A stretch of 64,000 bases of DNA from an uncultured Flavobacteriaceae bacterium (GCA_943789365.1 CALSTV010000001.1:3433343-3497342), one strand, 5' to 3'. Counted from the stretch's first letter, positions 8,628-17,398 are shown. Notes: generated by a model from the sequence alone, not told the origin. Made by a program: numbers and translations.

Positions 8628-9204
8628 TAAAGTTTTTATCAATGACACCCCAATAATTTTATCGGATTCTTCAAAGGGTTTAAATAATTATGAAGTCGTT
8701 AATTTCGAGGAAATTAATAGTGTCGATTGTTGTGAAAGTTATCTGTCTGGTAAAGGAAAACCCTTGTTGTTGTTTTGTTCGGACTTAGAAAGGGATTGGC
8801 AAACATTCTTAAAGAGCTTCCTTGTTTTAGAAGCCGCTGGAGGAAAAGTATGCAATACTAAAGGAGAAGTGCTGTTTATTCATCGTTTCGGGAAATGGGA
8901 TCTGCCAAAAGGACATATTGAAAAAGGAGAATCAAAAGAAGTAGCAGCCATACGAGAAGTAGAAGAGGAATGTGGTATTCGTGGACTTCAAATTAAGGAA
9001 GCATTGGAAACAACCTATCATATTTTTAAATTCAAAAACAGTTTAAGGATGAAAGTCACCTATTGGTTTTTAATGGAAACCTCTTTTAGTGGAGAATTAA
9101 TTCCTCAGGAAGAAGAGGGCATAACCGATGTAGTTTTTAAAAACAAAACCGAGGTAGGAGAGGCTCTTAAAAACACCTACGAAAATATCAGGTTGCTCTT
9201 TTGA
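8623..9204 (+). CDS. NUDIX hydrolase
   Basis: A 193-residue protein with a complete NUDIX box (GX5EX7REVXEECGI, about residues 107-129), which binds divalent metal and hydrolyses nucleoside-diphosphate-linked substrates. About 70 residues precede the NUDIX fold and are typical of a flavobacterial subfamily; the substrate is not known. I chose the ATG giving MYKVFINDTP; the ATG at 8614 in the same frame adds three residues and is also possible. Longer TTG-started versions would run through pyrE and are unlikely. Confidence 0.88.
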   Translation: MYKVFINDTPIILSDSSKGLNNYEVVNFEEINSVDCCESYLSGKGKPLLLFCSDLERDWQTFLKSFLVLEAAGGKVCNTKGEVLFIHRFGKWDLPKGHIEKGESKEVAAIREVEEECGIRGLQIKEALETTYHIFKFKNSLRMKVTYWFLMETSFSGELIPQEEEGITDVVFKNKTEVGEALKNTYENIRLLF

Positions 9205-9209
9205 GTTTT

Positions 9210-9242
9210 GAGCATCTCTGCTTCTGGAGGTTTTTGAGTTTT
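9210..9242 (+). repeat. Dispersed intergenic repeat, copy 1
   Basis: This 33-nt stretch directly after the NUDIX stop matches 11699-11731 at 26 of 33 positions, beginning GAGC and ending TTTTGAGTTTT. Both copies follow the 3' end of a gene. The function is unknown. Confidence 0.55.
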
Positions 9243-9277
9243 CCATAGATTGACTAGTTTGTTATTGACTTCGATTA

Positions 9278-9337
9278 CAATTCAACAATTCAACAATTCA
9301 ACGTTTCAACAATAATTCCTTCAACGCTTCAACAACC
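9278..9337 (+). repeat. TTCAACAA-type degenerate short repeats
   Basis: Seven occurrences of TTCAAC, several followed by AA(T), lie in a 60-bp stretch just upstream of the sulP promoter. The array is irregular. It could be a simple-sequence expansion or a protein-binding region; nothing in the sequence decides this. Confidence 0.6.
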
Positions 9338-9355
9338 TAAATAAACAAAATCCTA

Positions 9356-9385
9356 TTGTTGTTGTCAATAATAGCTGTATTTTTG
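9356..9385 (+). promoter_or_regulatory. Predicted promoter of the sulP operon
   Basis: TTG (9356-9358), a 19-bp spacer, and TATTTTTG (9378-9385) make a full match to the Bacteroidota housekeeping promoter (-33 TTTG/TTG, -7 TAnnTTTG). The sulP ATG follows 25 bp later. Confidence 0.75.
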
Positions 9386-9410
9386 CAACTTATTAAAAAC
9401 AAGGTATACA

Positions 9411-11066
9411 ATGACAGAGTTTATTAGAAAAATAGTTCGGAACCCGAAGGATGATATTTTTGCAGGAATTACGGTTTCCTTAGCGATGATTCCGGAAGTG
9501 GTGGCCTTTGCCTTTGTGGCACAAATAGATCCATTGGTTGCTTTGTCGGGGGCTTTTATGATTGGATTGATTACCGCGGTTTTTGGAGGTAGACCTGGAC
9601 TTATTTCGGGAGCTGCAGGTGCGGTTGCCGTTATTTTTGTACATATGATTCAAGAAGGACATTCAAAAGGGATGTTATTCGATGCGCCTATAGAAAACAT
9701 GGGGTACTTTTATCTGTTAGCAGCTGTTATTCTTATGGGGGTTATACAAGTAGGAGCTGGAGTTTTAAAGTTAGGTCGTTTTGTGCGATTGATTCCACAT
9801 CCTGTAATGATGGGCTTTGTAAACGGTTTGGCTATTGTTATATTTATGGCACAAGTACGTATGTTTTCTCATAAAGAAATGGAAGTTGCAGCAGATGGCG
9901 TAAAAAAATACATCAATATTCCAATGCAAGGAGCAGAATTGTATACCATGCTTGGACTTGTTGGTCTTACCATGGCAATTATTTGGGCTTTGCCGAAATT
10001 CACAACAAAAATTCCTGCGGCACTAACAGCAATTTTGGTCACTACCGGAATTGTTGTATTTGGAGGTTTGGACGTAAGTACAGTTGGTTCCTATATTATA
10101 GAGGGTGGAGGAGAAGGCTTAAAAGGAGAATTTCCAACACCAAATATGGAGCTTTGGCAAAACTTACCCATCAACTTAGATACATTTAAATTTATTCTTC
10201 CTTACGCGTTTTTAGCCGCATCTGTAGGTTTGATAGAGTCTTTGATGACAATGAATCTGGTAGATGATTTGACAGAAACACGTGGAAATGGAAATAGAGA
10301 ATGTGTAGCGCAAGGTGCAGGTAATATTGTAAGTGGATTGTTTGGAGGTACCGGAGGTTGTGGTATGATTGGACAAACAGTTATCAATATAAACGCAGGT
10401 GGGCGTGGAAGGCTATCTGGGATTATGATGGCATTGACTTTGTTGACATTTATTTTGTTTACCGATAAATATATTGAACAAGTCCCAATTGCAGCCTTAG
10501 TTGGAGTCATGTTTATGATGGTGATCGAAACGTTTGCTTGGTCTAGTTTCAGAATCATTCGTAAAATACCAGTAGCAGATGCGGTTGTACTTGTTATTGT
10601 TTCTGCAGTTACCGTGTTTTTCGATTTGGCAATTGCTGTATTTGTAGGTGTGATCATTTCAGCCTTGGTGTTTGCTTGGGAAAATGCCACTAAAATTAGA
10701 GCGCGTAAACGAGTGAAAGAAGACGGTACGAAGATCTATGAAATTTGGGGACCCCTTTTCTTTGGTTCGGTGGCTACTTTTAACGAAAAATTCGATGTTA
10801 AAAACGATCCAGATACTGTAGAAATTGATTTTGTTGAATCACGAGTGAGTGATCATTCTGCGATTGAAGCCATTTCGGCCATTGTAGATAAATACGAAAA
10901 GGCAGGAAAAACCATACGATTGAAACATTTGAGTGAAGAGTGTAAGATATTACTGTATAAAGGAGATGCAAAGTTTCACAAGTTGATAGTAACTGATATC
11001 GACGATCCTCGTTATCATTTGGCTGCAGATCCAGAAAGATTCACCAAAGGTTTGTACGCTAAATAA
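9411..11066 (+). CDS. SulP family anion transporter with STAS domain
   Basis: A 551-residue inner-membrane protein. Residues ~15-425 hold about a dozen hydrophobic helices in the SulP pattern, with the GLISGAAGAVAV and GGTGGCGMIGQTVIN motifs that line the transport site. The last ~110 residues form a cytoplasmic STAS domain (VEIDFVESRVSDHSAIEAI), with the Ser typical of the STAS loop. SulP proteins move bicarbonate, sulphate, dicarboxylates or other anions, often with sodium. No carbonic anhydrase or sulphate-assimilation gene is adjacent, so the substrate is open. It is co-directional with the gene 5 bp downstream and has a strong predicted promoter. Confidence 0.93.
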   Translation: MTEFIRKIVRNPKDDIFAGITVSLAMIPEVVAFAFVAQIDPLVALSGAFMIGLITAVFGGRPGLISGAAGAVAVIFVHMIQEGHSKGMLFDAPIENMGYFYLLAAVILMGVIQVGAGVLKLGRFVRLIPHPVMMGFVNGLAIVIFMAQVRMFSHKEMEVAADGVKKYINIPMQGAELYTMLGLVGLTMAIIWALPKFTTKIPAALTAILVTTGIVVFGGLDVSTVGSYIIEGGGEGLKGEFPTPNMELWQNLPINLDTFKFILPYAFLAASVGLIESLMTMNLVDDLTETRGNGNRECVAQGAGNIVSGLFGGTGGCGMIGQTVININAGGRGRLSGIMMALTLLTFILFTDKYIEQVPIAALVGVMFMMVIETFAWSSFRIIRKIPVADAVVLVIVSAVTVFFDLAIAVFVGVIISALVFAWENATKIRARKRVKEDGTKIYEIWGPLFFGSVATFNEKFDVKNDPDTVEIDFVESRVSDHSAIEAISAIVDKYEKAGKTIRLKHLSEECKILLYKGDAKFHKLIVTDIDDPRYHLAADPERFTKGLYAK

Positions 11067-11071
11067 TTAAA

Positions 11072-11680
11072 GTGAACAGATATTCTAAGTTATATTATCA
11101 TTACCTAAAACGTACGGGATTATTTCAGTTCTTGGGTGAAAACCTCTTAAAATTAGGAGGTGTTATTGCTATGTTTGTCGGTGCCGTGGTGCTGATGGAG
11201 CAATACCTGATTACACTCAAGGAGATATTTGTCCTTATCGTAGAGAATGTAGATGTATGGGCCGTATTCGTGTTGTTCACAATCTCAGAATCTGTTTTGG
11301 GCTTATTACCTCCCGATTTTTTTATTGTTTGGTCTAAAGAATTGAGCAACCAAATTCAACTCAATGAATGGTTGTTGGTTGGCTTTTTGGCCTTATTGTC
11401 TTATACAGGCGGTATGATTTCTTATGTGATGGGGATGAAAATTATTCATGTGCCTAAAATACACGATTGGGCCCTTGAAAAATATGGTAACTTATTTAAG
11501 AACCTTAAAAAATGGGGTGGTTTTTTCGTGGTAGTTTCTGCGCTATTGCCGGTTCCCTTTTCAATAGTTATGTTGATTTGTGGTATTACAGGTTATCCTA
11601 TTAAATGGGCTGCTTATTTAGGCTTATTTCGCTTTGTGCGCTTTTTTGGCTATGCCATCTTTTTATTTATGCTGGTGTAG
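11072..11680 (+). CDS. VTT/DedA-like membrane protein
   Basis: A 202-residue inner-membrane protein with about five hydrophobic segments. The region SVLGLLPPDFFIVW followed by an SYTGGMISYVMG helix and a KKWGGFFVVVSALLPVPFSIVMLICG segment matches the re-entrant loop pattern of the DedA/VTT (SNARE-associated) family, which includes flippases for lipid carriers. The start is a GTG 5 bp after the sulP stop, with no in-frame ATG before the first helix, so the two genes are probably one operon. Confidence 0.75.
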   Translation: MNRYSKLYYHYLKRTGLFQFLGENLLKLGGVIAMFVGAVVLMEQYLITLKEIFVLIVENVDVWAVFVLFTISESVLGLLPPDFFIVWSKELSNQIQLNEWLLVGFLALLSYTGGMISYVMGMKIIHVPKIHDWALEKYGNLFKNLKKWGGFFVVVSALLPVPFSIVMLICGITGYPIKWAAYLGLFRFVRFFGYAIFLFMLV

Positions 11681-11685
11681 CTTAA

Positions 11686-11739
11686 AGTTTTTAGTGTTGA
11701 GCCTGTCCGCCTCCGGTGGGTTTTGAGTTTTTAGTGTTG
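11686..11739 (+). repeat. Dispersed intergenic repeat, copy 2, inside a 14-bp direct repeat
   Basis: The 14-mer AGTTTTTAGTGTTG occurs at 11686-11699 and 11726-11739. Between them is an unusually GC-rich core (CTGTCCGCCTCCGGTGGG) that aligns with the core at 9210-9242. Related sequence in the opposite direction (AAAACTCAAC, AAAACTCAAAAC) occurs at 11906-11926. The rest of the 250-bp gap to coaD shows no ORF. Confidence 0.6.
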
Positions 11740-11930
11740 CGTTGTCCTTATATTAAGTTTGAGAAATTGAGAACACGAGTACATTAAACAGAGAAATGAA
11801 GTGAGTAGTTCAATTTTCAAGATGAAAATCCTTTCTTCAAAAAGTTCCTTAAAGAAAAACAATTCTCAAAACAAACTATCAACCATGGAATAGGCAAGCT
11901 AAAAACTCAACATTTAAAACTCAAAACTTA

Positions 11931-12383
11931 TTATTGTGTTACTTCTTTAGGCAGTAGAATACTTGCATCTCCGTTGTTTCTTAAAATATCACGAACAATA
12001 CTAGAACTGATAAAGGAGGTTTCAGCACTTGTCAATAAGAATACCGTTTCAATACCAGACAATTTTCGGTTGGTGATAGCAATCGCTTTTTCAAACTCAA
12101 AATCCGCTGGATTTCTCAAACCACGTAAAATAAAGTTAGAATCTATGGTTTTGCAATAATCAACGGTAAGCCCGGAGTAGGTAGTTACCGTTATTTTTGG
12201 TTCCGATTGAAAGGTGTTTTTTATAAACTGCAATCTCTCTTCTAAGGAAAACATATACTTCTTATCGGCATTGATACCAATGGCAATGACAATTTCATCA
12301 AATAAAGGAATTGCTCTATTAATGATGTCGACATGCCCTAAAGTTATAGGATCAAATGAACCGGGGAAAACTGCTTTTCTCAT
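11931..12383 (-). CDS. coaD: Pantetheine-phosphate adenylyltransferase
   Basis: A 150-residue enzyme that transfers AMP to 4'-phosphopantetheine, the penultimate step of coenzyme A synthesis. The nucleotidyltransferase motif GSFDPITLGH (residues 8-17) contains the T/HxGH signature, and the second motif TSFISSSIVR lies near residue 125. The length is slightly below E. coli CoaD (159) and normal for Bacteroidota. It lies 46 bp downstream of the DUF4268 gene, and a -7-like box (12409-12416) lies 25 bp upstream, so it may have its own promoter. Confidence 0.96.
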   Translation of the reverse strand: MRKAVFPGSFDPITLGHVDIINRAIPLFDEIVIAIGINADKKYMFSLEERLQFIKNTFQSEPKITVTTYSGLTVDYCKTIDSNFILRGLRNPADFEFEKAIAITNRKLSGIETVFLLTSAETSFISSSIVRDILRNNGDASILLPKEVTQ

Positions 12384-12429
12384 AAGGTGGTGTTTTGTAA
12401 AACCAATACAAATATACGTTTTCTATTTT

Positions 12430-12879
12430 TTAGGGGTGTTCTGTCAACGCTTGTTTTATGAATTCTTCATATTCGTAAAACCACAATTCAAACTGTGACA
12501 TCGACTCGTTAAAAAACTCATAAGCGGCGCCCCAGGTGTTTTTGTTGTAAATACTGAATTTTGCGTCCAACTGTACATAAATACGTGACAAACATTTTCC
12601 ATTGTCTAAATAATGGTTTTCATCAAAAATCACTTCTGGTAAGTAATCTTCTGTCAACACTGTTTTTAAAGCAGCTACTTGTTCATAAAGTAAGATTCGC
12701 TTTTCTTCACTATAAGGTTCAATATCGAGCAATACTCTTGCTATTTTATTATCGGCATAAAACTTAAAGGAAAAACCTTTGATTTTGGTATTGTACAACA
12801 ACCATTTTCTAGGAAATGACTTCCCGTAACTTGTCCAAAAATCCTTTCGGAACCGTCCTGCTTCTTCTTTTGAAAACAT
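12430..12879 (-). CDS. DUF4268 domain protein
   Basis: A 149-residue cytosolic protein that I recognise as the DUF4268 family of Bacteroidota, from its FRKDFWTSYGKSFPRKW opening and the LWFYEYEEFIKQ C-terminal helix. No enzymatic motif is evident. Some DUF4268 domains are fused to nuclease-like modules elsewhere, but that does not give a role to this short stand-alone form. It is followed by coaD. A possible -7 box (TACATTTG on the minus strand, 12900-12907) lies 20 bp upstream of the ATG. Confidence 0.8.
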   Translation of the reverse strand: MFSKEEAGRFRKDFWTSYGKSFPRKWLLYNTKIKGFSFKFYADNKIARVLLDIEPYSEEKRILLYEQVAALKTVLTEDYLPEVIFDENHYLDNGKCLSRIYVQLDAKFSIYNKNTWGAAYEFFNESMSQFELWFYEYEEFIKQALTEHP

Positions 12880-13071
12880 GTATTTGTTTTAATTGGTTGC
12901 AAATGTAGGAATTTGGATTGAAGTAATAGAGAATTGGAGTAGTGAAGTAGTGAAGGAGTGAATAAGCAAGACCGCACGTTGCCATTGGTTGCGCAGAAGT
13001 TTTCGCATAAACGGACATAGTTTTAGCTCAGGAGCCTTCAGGAAAAAGAAAGAGGAAATCAAAACAGAAGA
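12880..13071. other. Noncoding part of the DUF4268-htpG spacer
   Basis: Short overlapping ORFs here have no family character and are taken as chance. The stretch 12932-12960 is a degenerate AGTAGTGAAG-type repeat. No RNA gene is recognised. The rest of the spacer to 13216 holds the palindromic repeats and the htpG terminator listed separately. Confidence 0.6.
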
Positions 13072-13156
13072 CAATCCATAATGACTCCATAGGAGTCACA
13101 TATCGTAAACGAAAAAAGGAATGCAATTCATAATGACTCCATAGGAGTCACATATC
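13072..13156. repeat. Pair of REP-like palindromic repeats
   Basis: A 33-bp unit is present twice (13072-13104 and 13124-13156) with one mismatch and a 52-bp period. Each unit contains the palindrome TGACTCC-ATA-GGAGTCA (13082-13098 and 13134-13150). Paired small palindromes in a spacer resemble REP/RAYT-type elements, although no RAYT transposase is seen in the window. Confidence 0.8.
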
Positions 13157-13166
13157 CTTAAAGAAA

Positions 13167-13196
13167 AATCCCATCTCTGAAGACAAAGATGGGATT
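13167..13196 (-). terminator. Terminator of htpG
   Basis: A perfect 10-bp inverted repeat (13167-13176 with 13187-13196) with a 10-nt loop, followed on the minus strand by a T-run (AAAAA on plus at 13164-13168). It lies 20 bp beyond the htpG stop. Confidence 0.85.
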
Positions 13197-13216
13197 CTAA
13201 CTATAGTTGCTAGCTA

Positions 13217-15130
13217 TTATTTAATCATAGCATAGCTGCGTTTGATAAAGTTTGTCAACTCTTCACCATGCAATAGATTTTGAGATAATTTTGCCAAATC
13301 AAAGGCCTGACCGATCAATTGTTTTTGGGCAGCCTCGTCTTTGTTGTCCAAAATCTCTTTGATCAAATCGTTGTTGGTGTTCACAACAAGGTTGTACATC
13401 TCTGGCATATTTTCCATACCAAACATACCGCCGCCACCAGATTGGCTCATTTCTTTCATTCTTCGCATAAACTCTGGTACCGTAATACTAAAAGGATTGG
13501 CAGCAGAATCTAAGGCTTCCAACTGTACCGTATAGTTTTCCTTAGGAACATTTGCCTCAATAATAGGTTTTAAGGTTTCCTTTTCTTCATCAGAAAGCTT
13601 AGAGATTTTTGTCTCGTCTTTGTTGATTAAGTTATCGATATGATCAGAATCTACACGTGTAAACTTTAATTTCTCGTTGCTTCCTTCTACTTTTTGCATT
13701 AGGTGAGAAACGATTGGAGAATCTAGCAACAATACCTCATATCCTTTGTCTTTTGCTTCTTGGATATAGCTGTGCTGTGCTTCTTTGTTAGCAGCATACA
13801 GTAAAATCAGATTTCCATCCTTGTCTGTTTGCGCGTCTTTTGTTTTTTCTTTTAACTCATCTATCGTAAAGAACTTTCCGTCTACTGTTGGGAACAAAGA
13901 GAATTTTTTTGCCTTGTCGTAGAACTTGTCATCAGATAACATTCCGTATTCGATAATTACCTTGATATCATTCCATTTCGCCTCGAAATCCTCACGGTTG
14001 TTTTTAAACAATGACGTTAGCTTATCTGCAATTTTCTTGGTAATGTATCCAGAAATCTTTTTTACAGCACCATCGGCTTGTAAATACGAACGTGAAACGT
14101 TCAATGGAATGTCTGGAGAATCGATCACACCTTTTAGCATCTGTAAGAAATCAGGTACAATTCCTTCTACGTTATCGGTGATAAATACTTGGTTTTGGTA
14201 GAGTTGGATTTTGTCCTTTTGGATGTCCATGCTCTTGCTCAACTTAGGGAAGTACAAAATTCCTGTTAAGTTGAAAGGATAATCTACATTTAAGTGAATG
14301 TTAAACAAAGGCTCTTCGAACTGAGATGGGTATAGTTCTCTGTAAAACTCGTTGTAATCTTTTGCTTCTAAATCGGAAGGTTTTTTTGTCCAAGCAGGAT
14401 TTACATTGTTGATGATATTATCAACCGTAATTTGTTTGTGCGGTTCCGTAGTTTCTTTCCCGTCTTTGTCAGTCGTAGTTTGTGGAGTAAACTCAGGATC
14501 GTTGATTTCTTTGGTTCCAAACTTAATTGGAATTTGGTTGAAACGGTTGTATTTATTCAACAGCTCAGTGATTTTAGCATCTTCCAAGAACTCCAAAGAA
14601 TCGTCTGCAATATGTAACACAATTTCAGAACCTCTGGTTTCTTTTTCAATAGGATCTATCGTATAGTTTGGAGAACCGTCACAAGACCATTTAACAGCTT
14701 TTGCATCTTTAAATGATTTGGTTAGAATTTCAACCTTATCAGCCACCATAAAAGCAGAGTAGAACCCAAGCCCAAAATGACCGATGATTCCAGAGTCTTC
14801 TACCTTGTCTTTGTATTTGTCAATAAACTCTTCAGCACCAGAGAATGCAATTTGGTTGATGTATTTTTCAACCTCTTCCTCATTCATTCCAATTCCCTGG
14901 TCGATGATACGCAATGTTTTTGCTTCTTTGTCAGCGATAACTTCAATTTGAGGAGTTCCGTATTCTTCTCCTTCAGCTTCGCCCATTGCAATAAGGTGCT
15001 TCATTTTTGAAGTGGCATCTGTAGCATTTGAAATCAACTCTCTTAAAAAGATCTCATGATCCGAGTACAAGAATTTTTTTATTAAGGGAAAAATATTTTC
15101 CACTGAAACATTGATATTTCCTTTAGCCAT
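13217..15130 (-). CDS. htpG: Molecular chaperone HtpG (Hsp90)
   Basis: A 637-residue cytosolic ATP-dependent chaperone. The N-terminal GHKL ATPase shows the ELISNATDA helix (about residues 32-40), DQGIGM (about 77-82) and GHFGLGFYSAFMVADKV (about 116-132). The middle domain contains the PLNVSRSYLQ segment that carries the catalytic Arg. The C-terminal dimerisation domain ends without an MEEVD tail, as expected in bacteria. No sigma-32-like or CIRCE element was recognised upstream. It is a single-gene unit with its own terminator. Confidence 0.97.
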   Translation of the reverse strand: MAKGNINVSVENIFPLIKKFLYSDHEIFLRELISNATDATSKMKHLIAMGEAEGEEYGTPQIEVIADKEAKTLRIIDQGIGMNEEEVEKYINQIAFSGAEEFIDKYKDKVEDSGIIGHFGLGFYSAFMVADKVEILTKSFKDAKAVKWSCDGSPNYTIDPIEKETRGSEIVLHIADDSLEFLEDAKITELLNKYNRFNQIPIKFGTKEINDPEFTPQTTTDKDGKETTEPHKQITVDNIINNVNPAWTKKPSDLEAKDYNEFYRELYPSQFEEPLFNIHLNVDYPFNLTGILYFPKLSKSMDIQKDKIQLYQNQVFITDNVEGIVPDFLQMLKGVIDSPDIPLNVSRSYLQADGAVKKISGYITKKIADKLTSLFKNNREDFEAKWNDIKVIIEYGMLSDDKFYDKAKKFSLFPTVDGKFFTIDELKEKTKDAQTDKDGNLILLYAANKEAQHSYIQEAKDKGYEVLLLDSPIVSHLMQKVEGSNEKLKFTRVDSDHIDNLINKDETKISKLSDEEKETLKPIIEANVPKENYTVQLEALDSAANPFSITVPEFMRRMKEMSQSGGGGMFGMENMPEMYNLVVNTNNDLIKEILDNKDEAAQKQLIGQAFDLAKLSQNLLHGEELTNFIKRSYAMIK

Positions 15131-15300
15131 AATAATAAGTATTTATAAATTTTATGTTGTTTACTATTTGTTGCTTTTCAATAGACAAATAAAATACCAA
15201 ACTAGATTTACTGCCGACTAGACAGGTGGAAGTGACAAGTTGGCGGTTTTGTATTGCAAAATAGGCGTTTGATTGTTTGCTTTTTAGTGCTGGGGGAACA

Positions 15301-15324
15301 CCCTATAAATAGGGAGGGGGGGGG
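15301..15324. repeat. Small palindrome followed by a nine-G tract
   Basis: CCCTATAAATAGGG (15301-15314) is a 6-bp inverted repeat. It is followed, after one A, by nine consecutive G (15316-15324), which is unusual in this AT-rich genome. It lies 90 bp before the ATG of the broken DUF6973-like gene and inside the 284-bp spacer after htpG, which otherwise shows nothing coding. Confidence 0.7.
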
Positions 15325-15414
15325 TTCATTACAAATAAGGGGTGAGTTTTAGAATACAATGAATTACTTTTATAAACTAAAATGCTATTGTTTAATTAAA
15401 TAAATTAAAAAACT

Positions 15415-16691
15415 ATGTAAAAGAGTCGATTAAAAGAAATTTGTGTACTGCTAAGTTTGCTGTTTGTATTTCAACATTGTGAGGATAAAACAGAGTTTGA
15501 GGTTCAAATTACAAATAAAAACACCTTTAAAGGATTGCCGGTACAACATCGGTTTAACGTACCACTGGAGGCACTTGAAAAGTTAGAAGCTTCAAATGTG
15601 ACACAGGGAAACTATGTTGAGAGTTTAATTTCAACTGCTGGTAAAAAAACAGGAATGAAGAAAAAGCAACGTCCTAGTTTAAAAACCATAGACAAATTTA
15701 CACGTAAGCACCTACATAAATTTCCTTATAATATTGAGAAAAACAACAGTGCGAAAAATTGGAAAATGATACAAAAAGATTTTCCGGACTTAACAGACGA
15801 GGAAATTATTGCCAATATGGAAACTATTGAAACCTATTATTCATTAAATTTAGATCATATCGTCTTTGAGGACATTGCCAACAACCCGGAAGAAACTGCT
15901 GAAACCGCTCAAAAAACTAATTATGAAATTTGTGATTATATGAATACCAGAGATTGTGTACAGACCAAATTATTGATAGACGGAAATTTAGATGTAGTAT
16001 ATCTTGGAAAAGCGGCTTATGCAATACTTGAAATGGAGGCTGAGATTGATGATGAGGCTGTTTATAAAGAATATGAGATGACATCTAATGACACAAGGCA
16101 GGACGCCTACCGTCATATTATCATGAATGCCTTATTGGGGCAAGGCATTACCCCACCATTTCTTCCAAAGCACCCCGTATGGACTTTGCTAAAAAGATAG
16201 CCGATTGGCACGAAGACTGTGGTTGTAATGAAGTAGATGGAAAAGAAATGGATTACCACAACAATGCGATTGGTCGTCAATTGTTTGCCGACAATACAAC
16301 CTATGAGACTTTTTTAGGCGCTACTATTGGTTTGAATTTACCCTATTCAGGAACGCTAAAAGACAAAACCTTTGAACTTGTTGAAACGGAAAGTTGTTTT
16401 ATTAAAAAGAAAATAAATGAGAATGACGACAATGATTCTGGATTTTCGAAAGAAGAAGCTGTGGCTGAAATTTTTAAAATTTCAGATCAAAAGCCCGTAT
16501 ACATAAAAACGCCTATAGCTTTACCAACCTATATTTATGTTTTTTCGCATTATGACTATTCACTATGTTACGAAGACGGACATGTAGAGCCTATGCGACG
16601 AAGTATCAAAGATCCGGACAATTTGATCTATTGTAGGGAACGCATTGAAAAGAGAGAGGAGATTCCAGCTTGTATGGTAGAAAAATTTTAA
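15415..16691 (+). pseudogene. DUF6973-like lipoprotein gene, broken by a codon-2 stop and a frameshift
   Basis: The ATG at 15415 is followed immediately by TAA, and the same frame then continues as KSRLKEICVLLSLLFVFQHC, a good lipoprotein signal if codon 2 is read as Lys (AAA). The frame runs to a TAG at 16198-16200. The other half continues in another frame from about 16155, where the sense text FAKKIADWHE and MDYHNNAIGRQL completes the domain begun by QDAYRHIIMNALL. This H..HE..MD.HNN pattern resembles DUF6973, whose activity is unknown to me. Restoring codon 2 and shifting frame near the CCCC at 16151-16154 or the one just before 16179 would give about 425 residues. Use of the TTG at 15457 as a start would lack a signal peptide. 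Confidence 0.8.
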
Positions 16692-16701
16692 TTTTGGTGA
16701 T

Positions 16702-17220
16702 ATGAAATACTGTTTGTTTATATTTTTAAGTCTTACGTTGGTTGCTTGTAATCTATTCTCATTTGATAATACTGCTGGAGAAAATGAACCTGGTGTTTGG
16801 ATTGGAGTATTTAATAGCACAAACGAAAGTTATGAAAATGCAATATTGCAGATAGGCGTAATGCAAGACGATGAATTTGTAAAAACTGAGTCTTTAGTTT
16901 TTCCAACTATCCCAAAGGGAAATACAGACTATTCAGAAAGAACCTGTTATGAGACTTATTGTTTATCTCGTTTTACCGTTAGAAGTGGAGGCGTATTATT
17001 ATCTATGAAGGGTGAATATACTTGGAAGCCAAAAAATGAACCTATCCGTCTATTGTCAGATACCTATTATTTTTTATTTAAAATGCCAGATGGTAGAGAG
17101 CTTCTCATTAAGGGATATGAAATGCCAGAGAATGATGAAATTAGAGTGATAACACATATATATAGAGAGAATGACGGAATTACTTCATGGACTGGTATTC
17201 AAGATAAGTATATTGATTGA
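16702..17220 (+). CDS. Small lipoprotein, tandem copy 1
   Basis: A 172-residue protein with a lipoprotein signal (hydrophobic residues 5-14, lipidated Cys16 in LVACN). The mature part is probably beta-rich and contains NEPGVWIGVFNSTNESYENA, an ERTCYETYC segment with two Cys that could form a disulphide, and an acidic tail. I do not recognise the family. It starts 10 bp after the DUF6973-like gene and is paralogous to the gene at 17399. An accessory or partner role to the DUF6973-like lipoprotein is inference from adjacency and joint duplication only. Confidence 0.75.
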   Translation: MKYCLFIFLSLTLVACNLFSFDNTAGENEPGVWIGVFNSTNESYENAILQIGVMQDDEFVKTESLVFPTIPKGNTDYSERTCYETYCLSRFTVRSGGVLLSMKGEYTWKPKNEPIRLLSDTYYFLFKMPDGRELLIKGYEMPENDEIRVITHIYRENDGITSWTGIQDKYID

Positions 17221-17244
17221 ATTGCTTTTCTGCCATGCTGTAAA

Positions 17245-17388
17245 TATTATGACTATTCCCAATGTTATGAAGACGGACATGTAGAGCCTATGCGACGAAG
17301 TATCAAAGATCCGGACAATTTGATCTATTGTAGGGAACGCATTGAAAAGAGAGTGGAGATTTCGGCTTGTATAGTTGAAAAACCTTAA
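17245..17388 (+). pseudogene. Duplicated 3' fragment of the DUF6973-like gene
   Basis: An open 47-codon stretch ending in TAA encodes nearly the same residues as the C-terminus of the gene ending at 16691 (YEDGHVEPMRRSIKDPDNLI is shared). No start or upstream domain is present. It is the leading edge of the second copy of the 697-bp duplication and is presumably not functional. Confidence 0.85.
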
Positions 17389-17398
17389 TTTTAGTGAT

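Noticed and set aside
10202-10690. 162-codon minus-strand ORF inside sulP.
   Set aside because: Antisense shadow of a long membrane-protein gene; Thr/Ile/Ala-rich composition follows from the sense codons.
12741-13074. Several overlapping 60-78-codon ORFs on the minus strand between DUF4268 and htpG.
   Set aside because: No recognisable motif, non-overlapping frames with poor starts, and repetitive low-complexity sequence; taken as chance.
16140-16180. Programmed -1 frameshifting as an alternative explanation for the split DUF6973-like frame.
   Set aside because: No X-XXY-YYZ slippery heptamer or clear downstream structure is seen, and the codon-2 stop already indicates decay.
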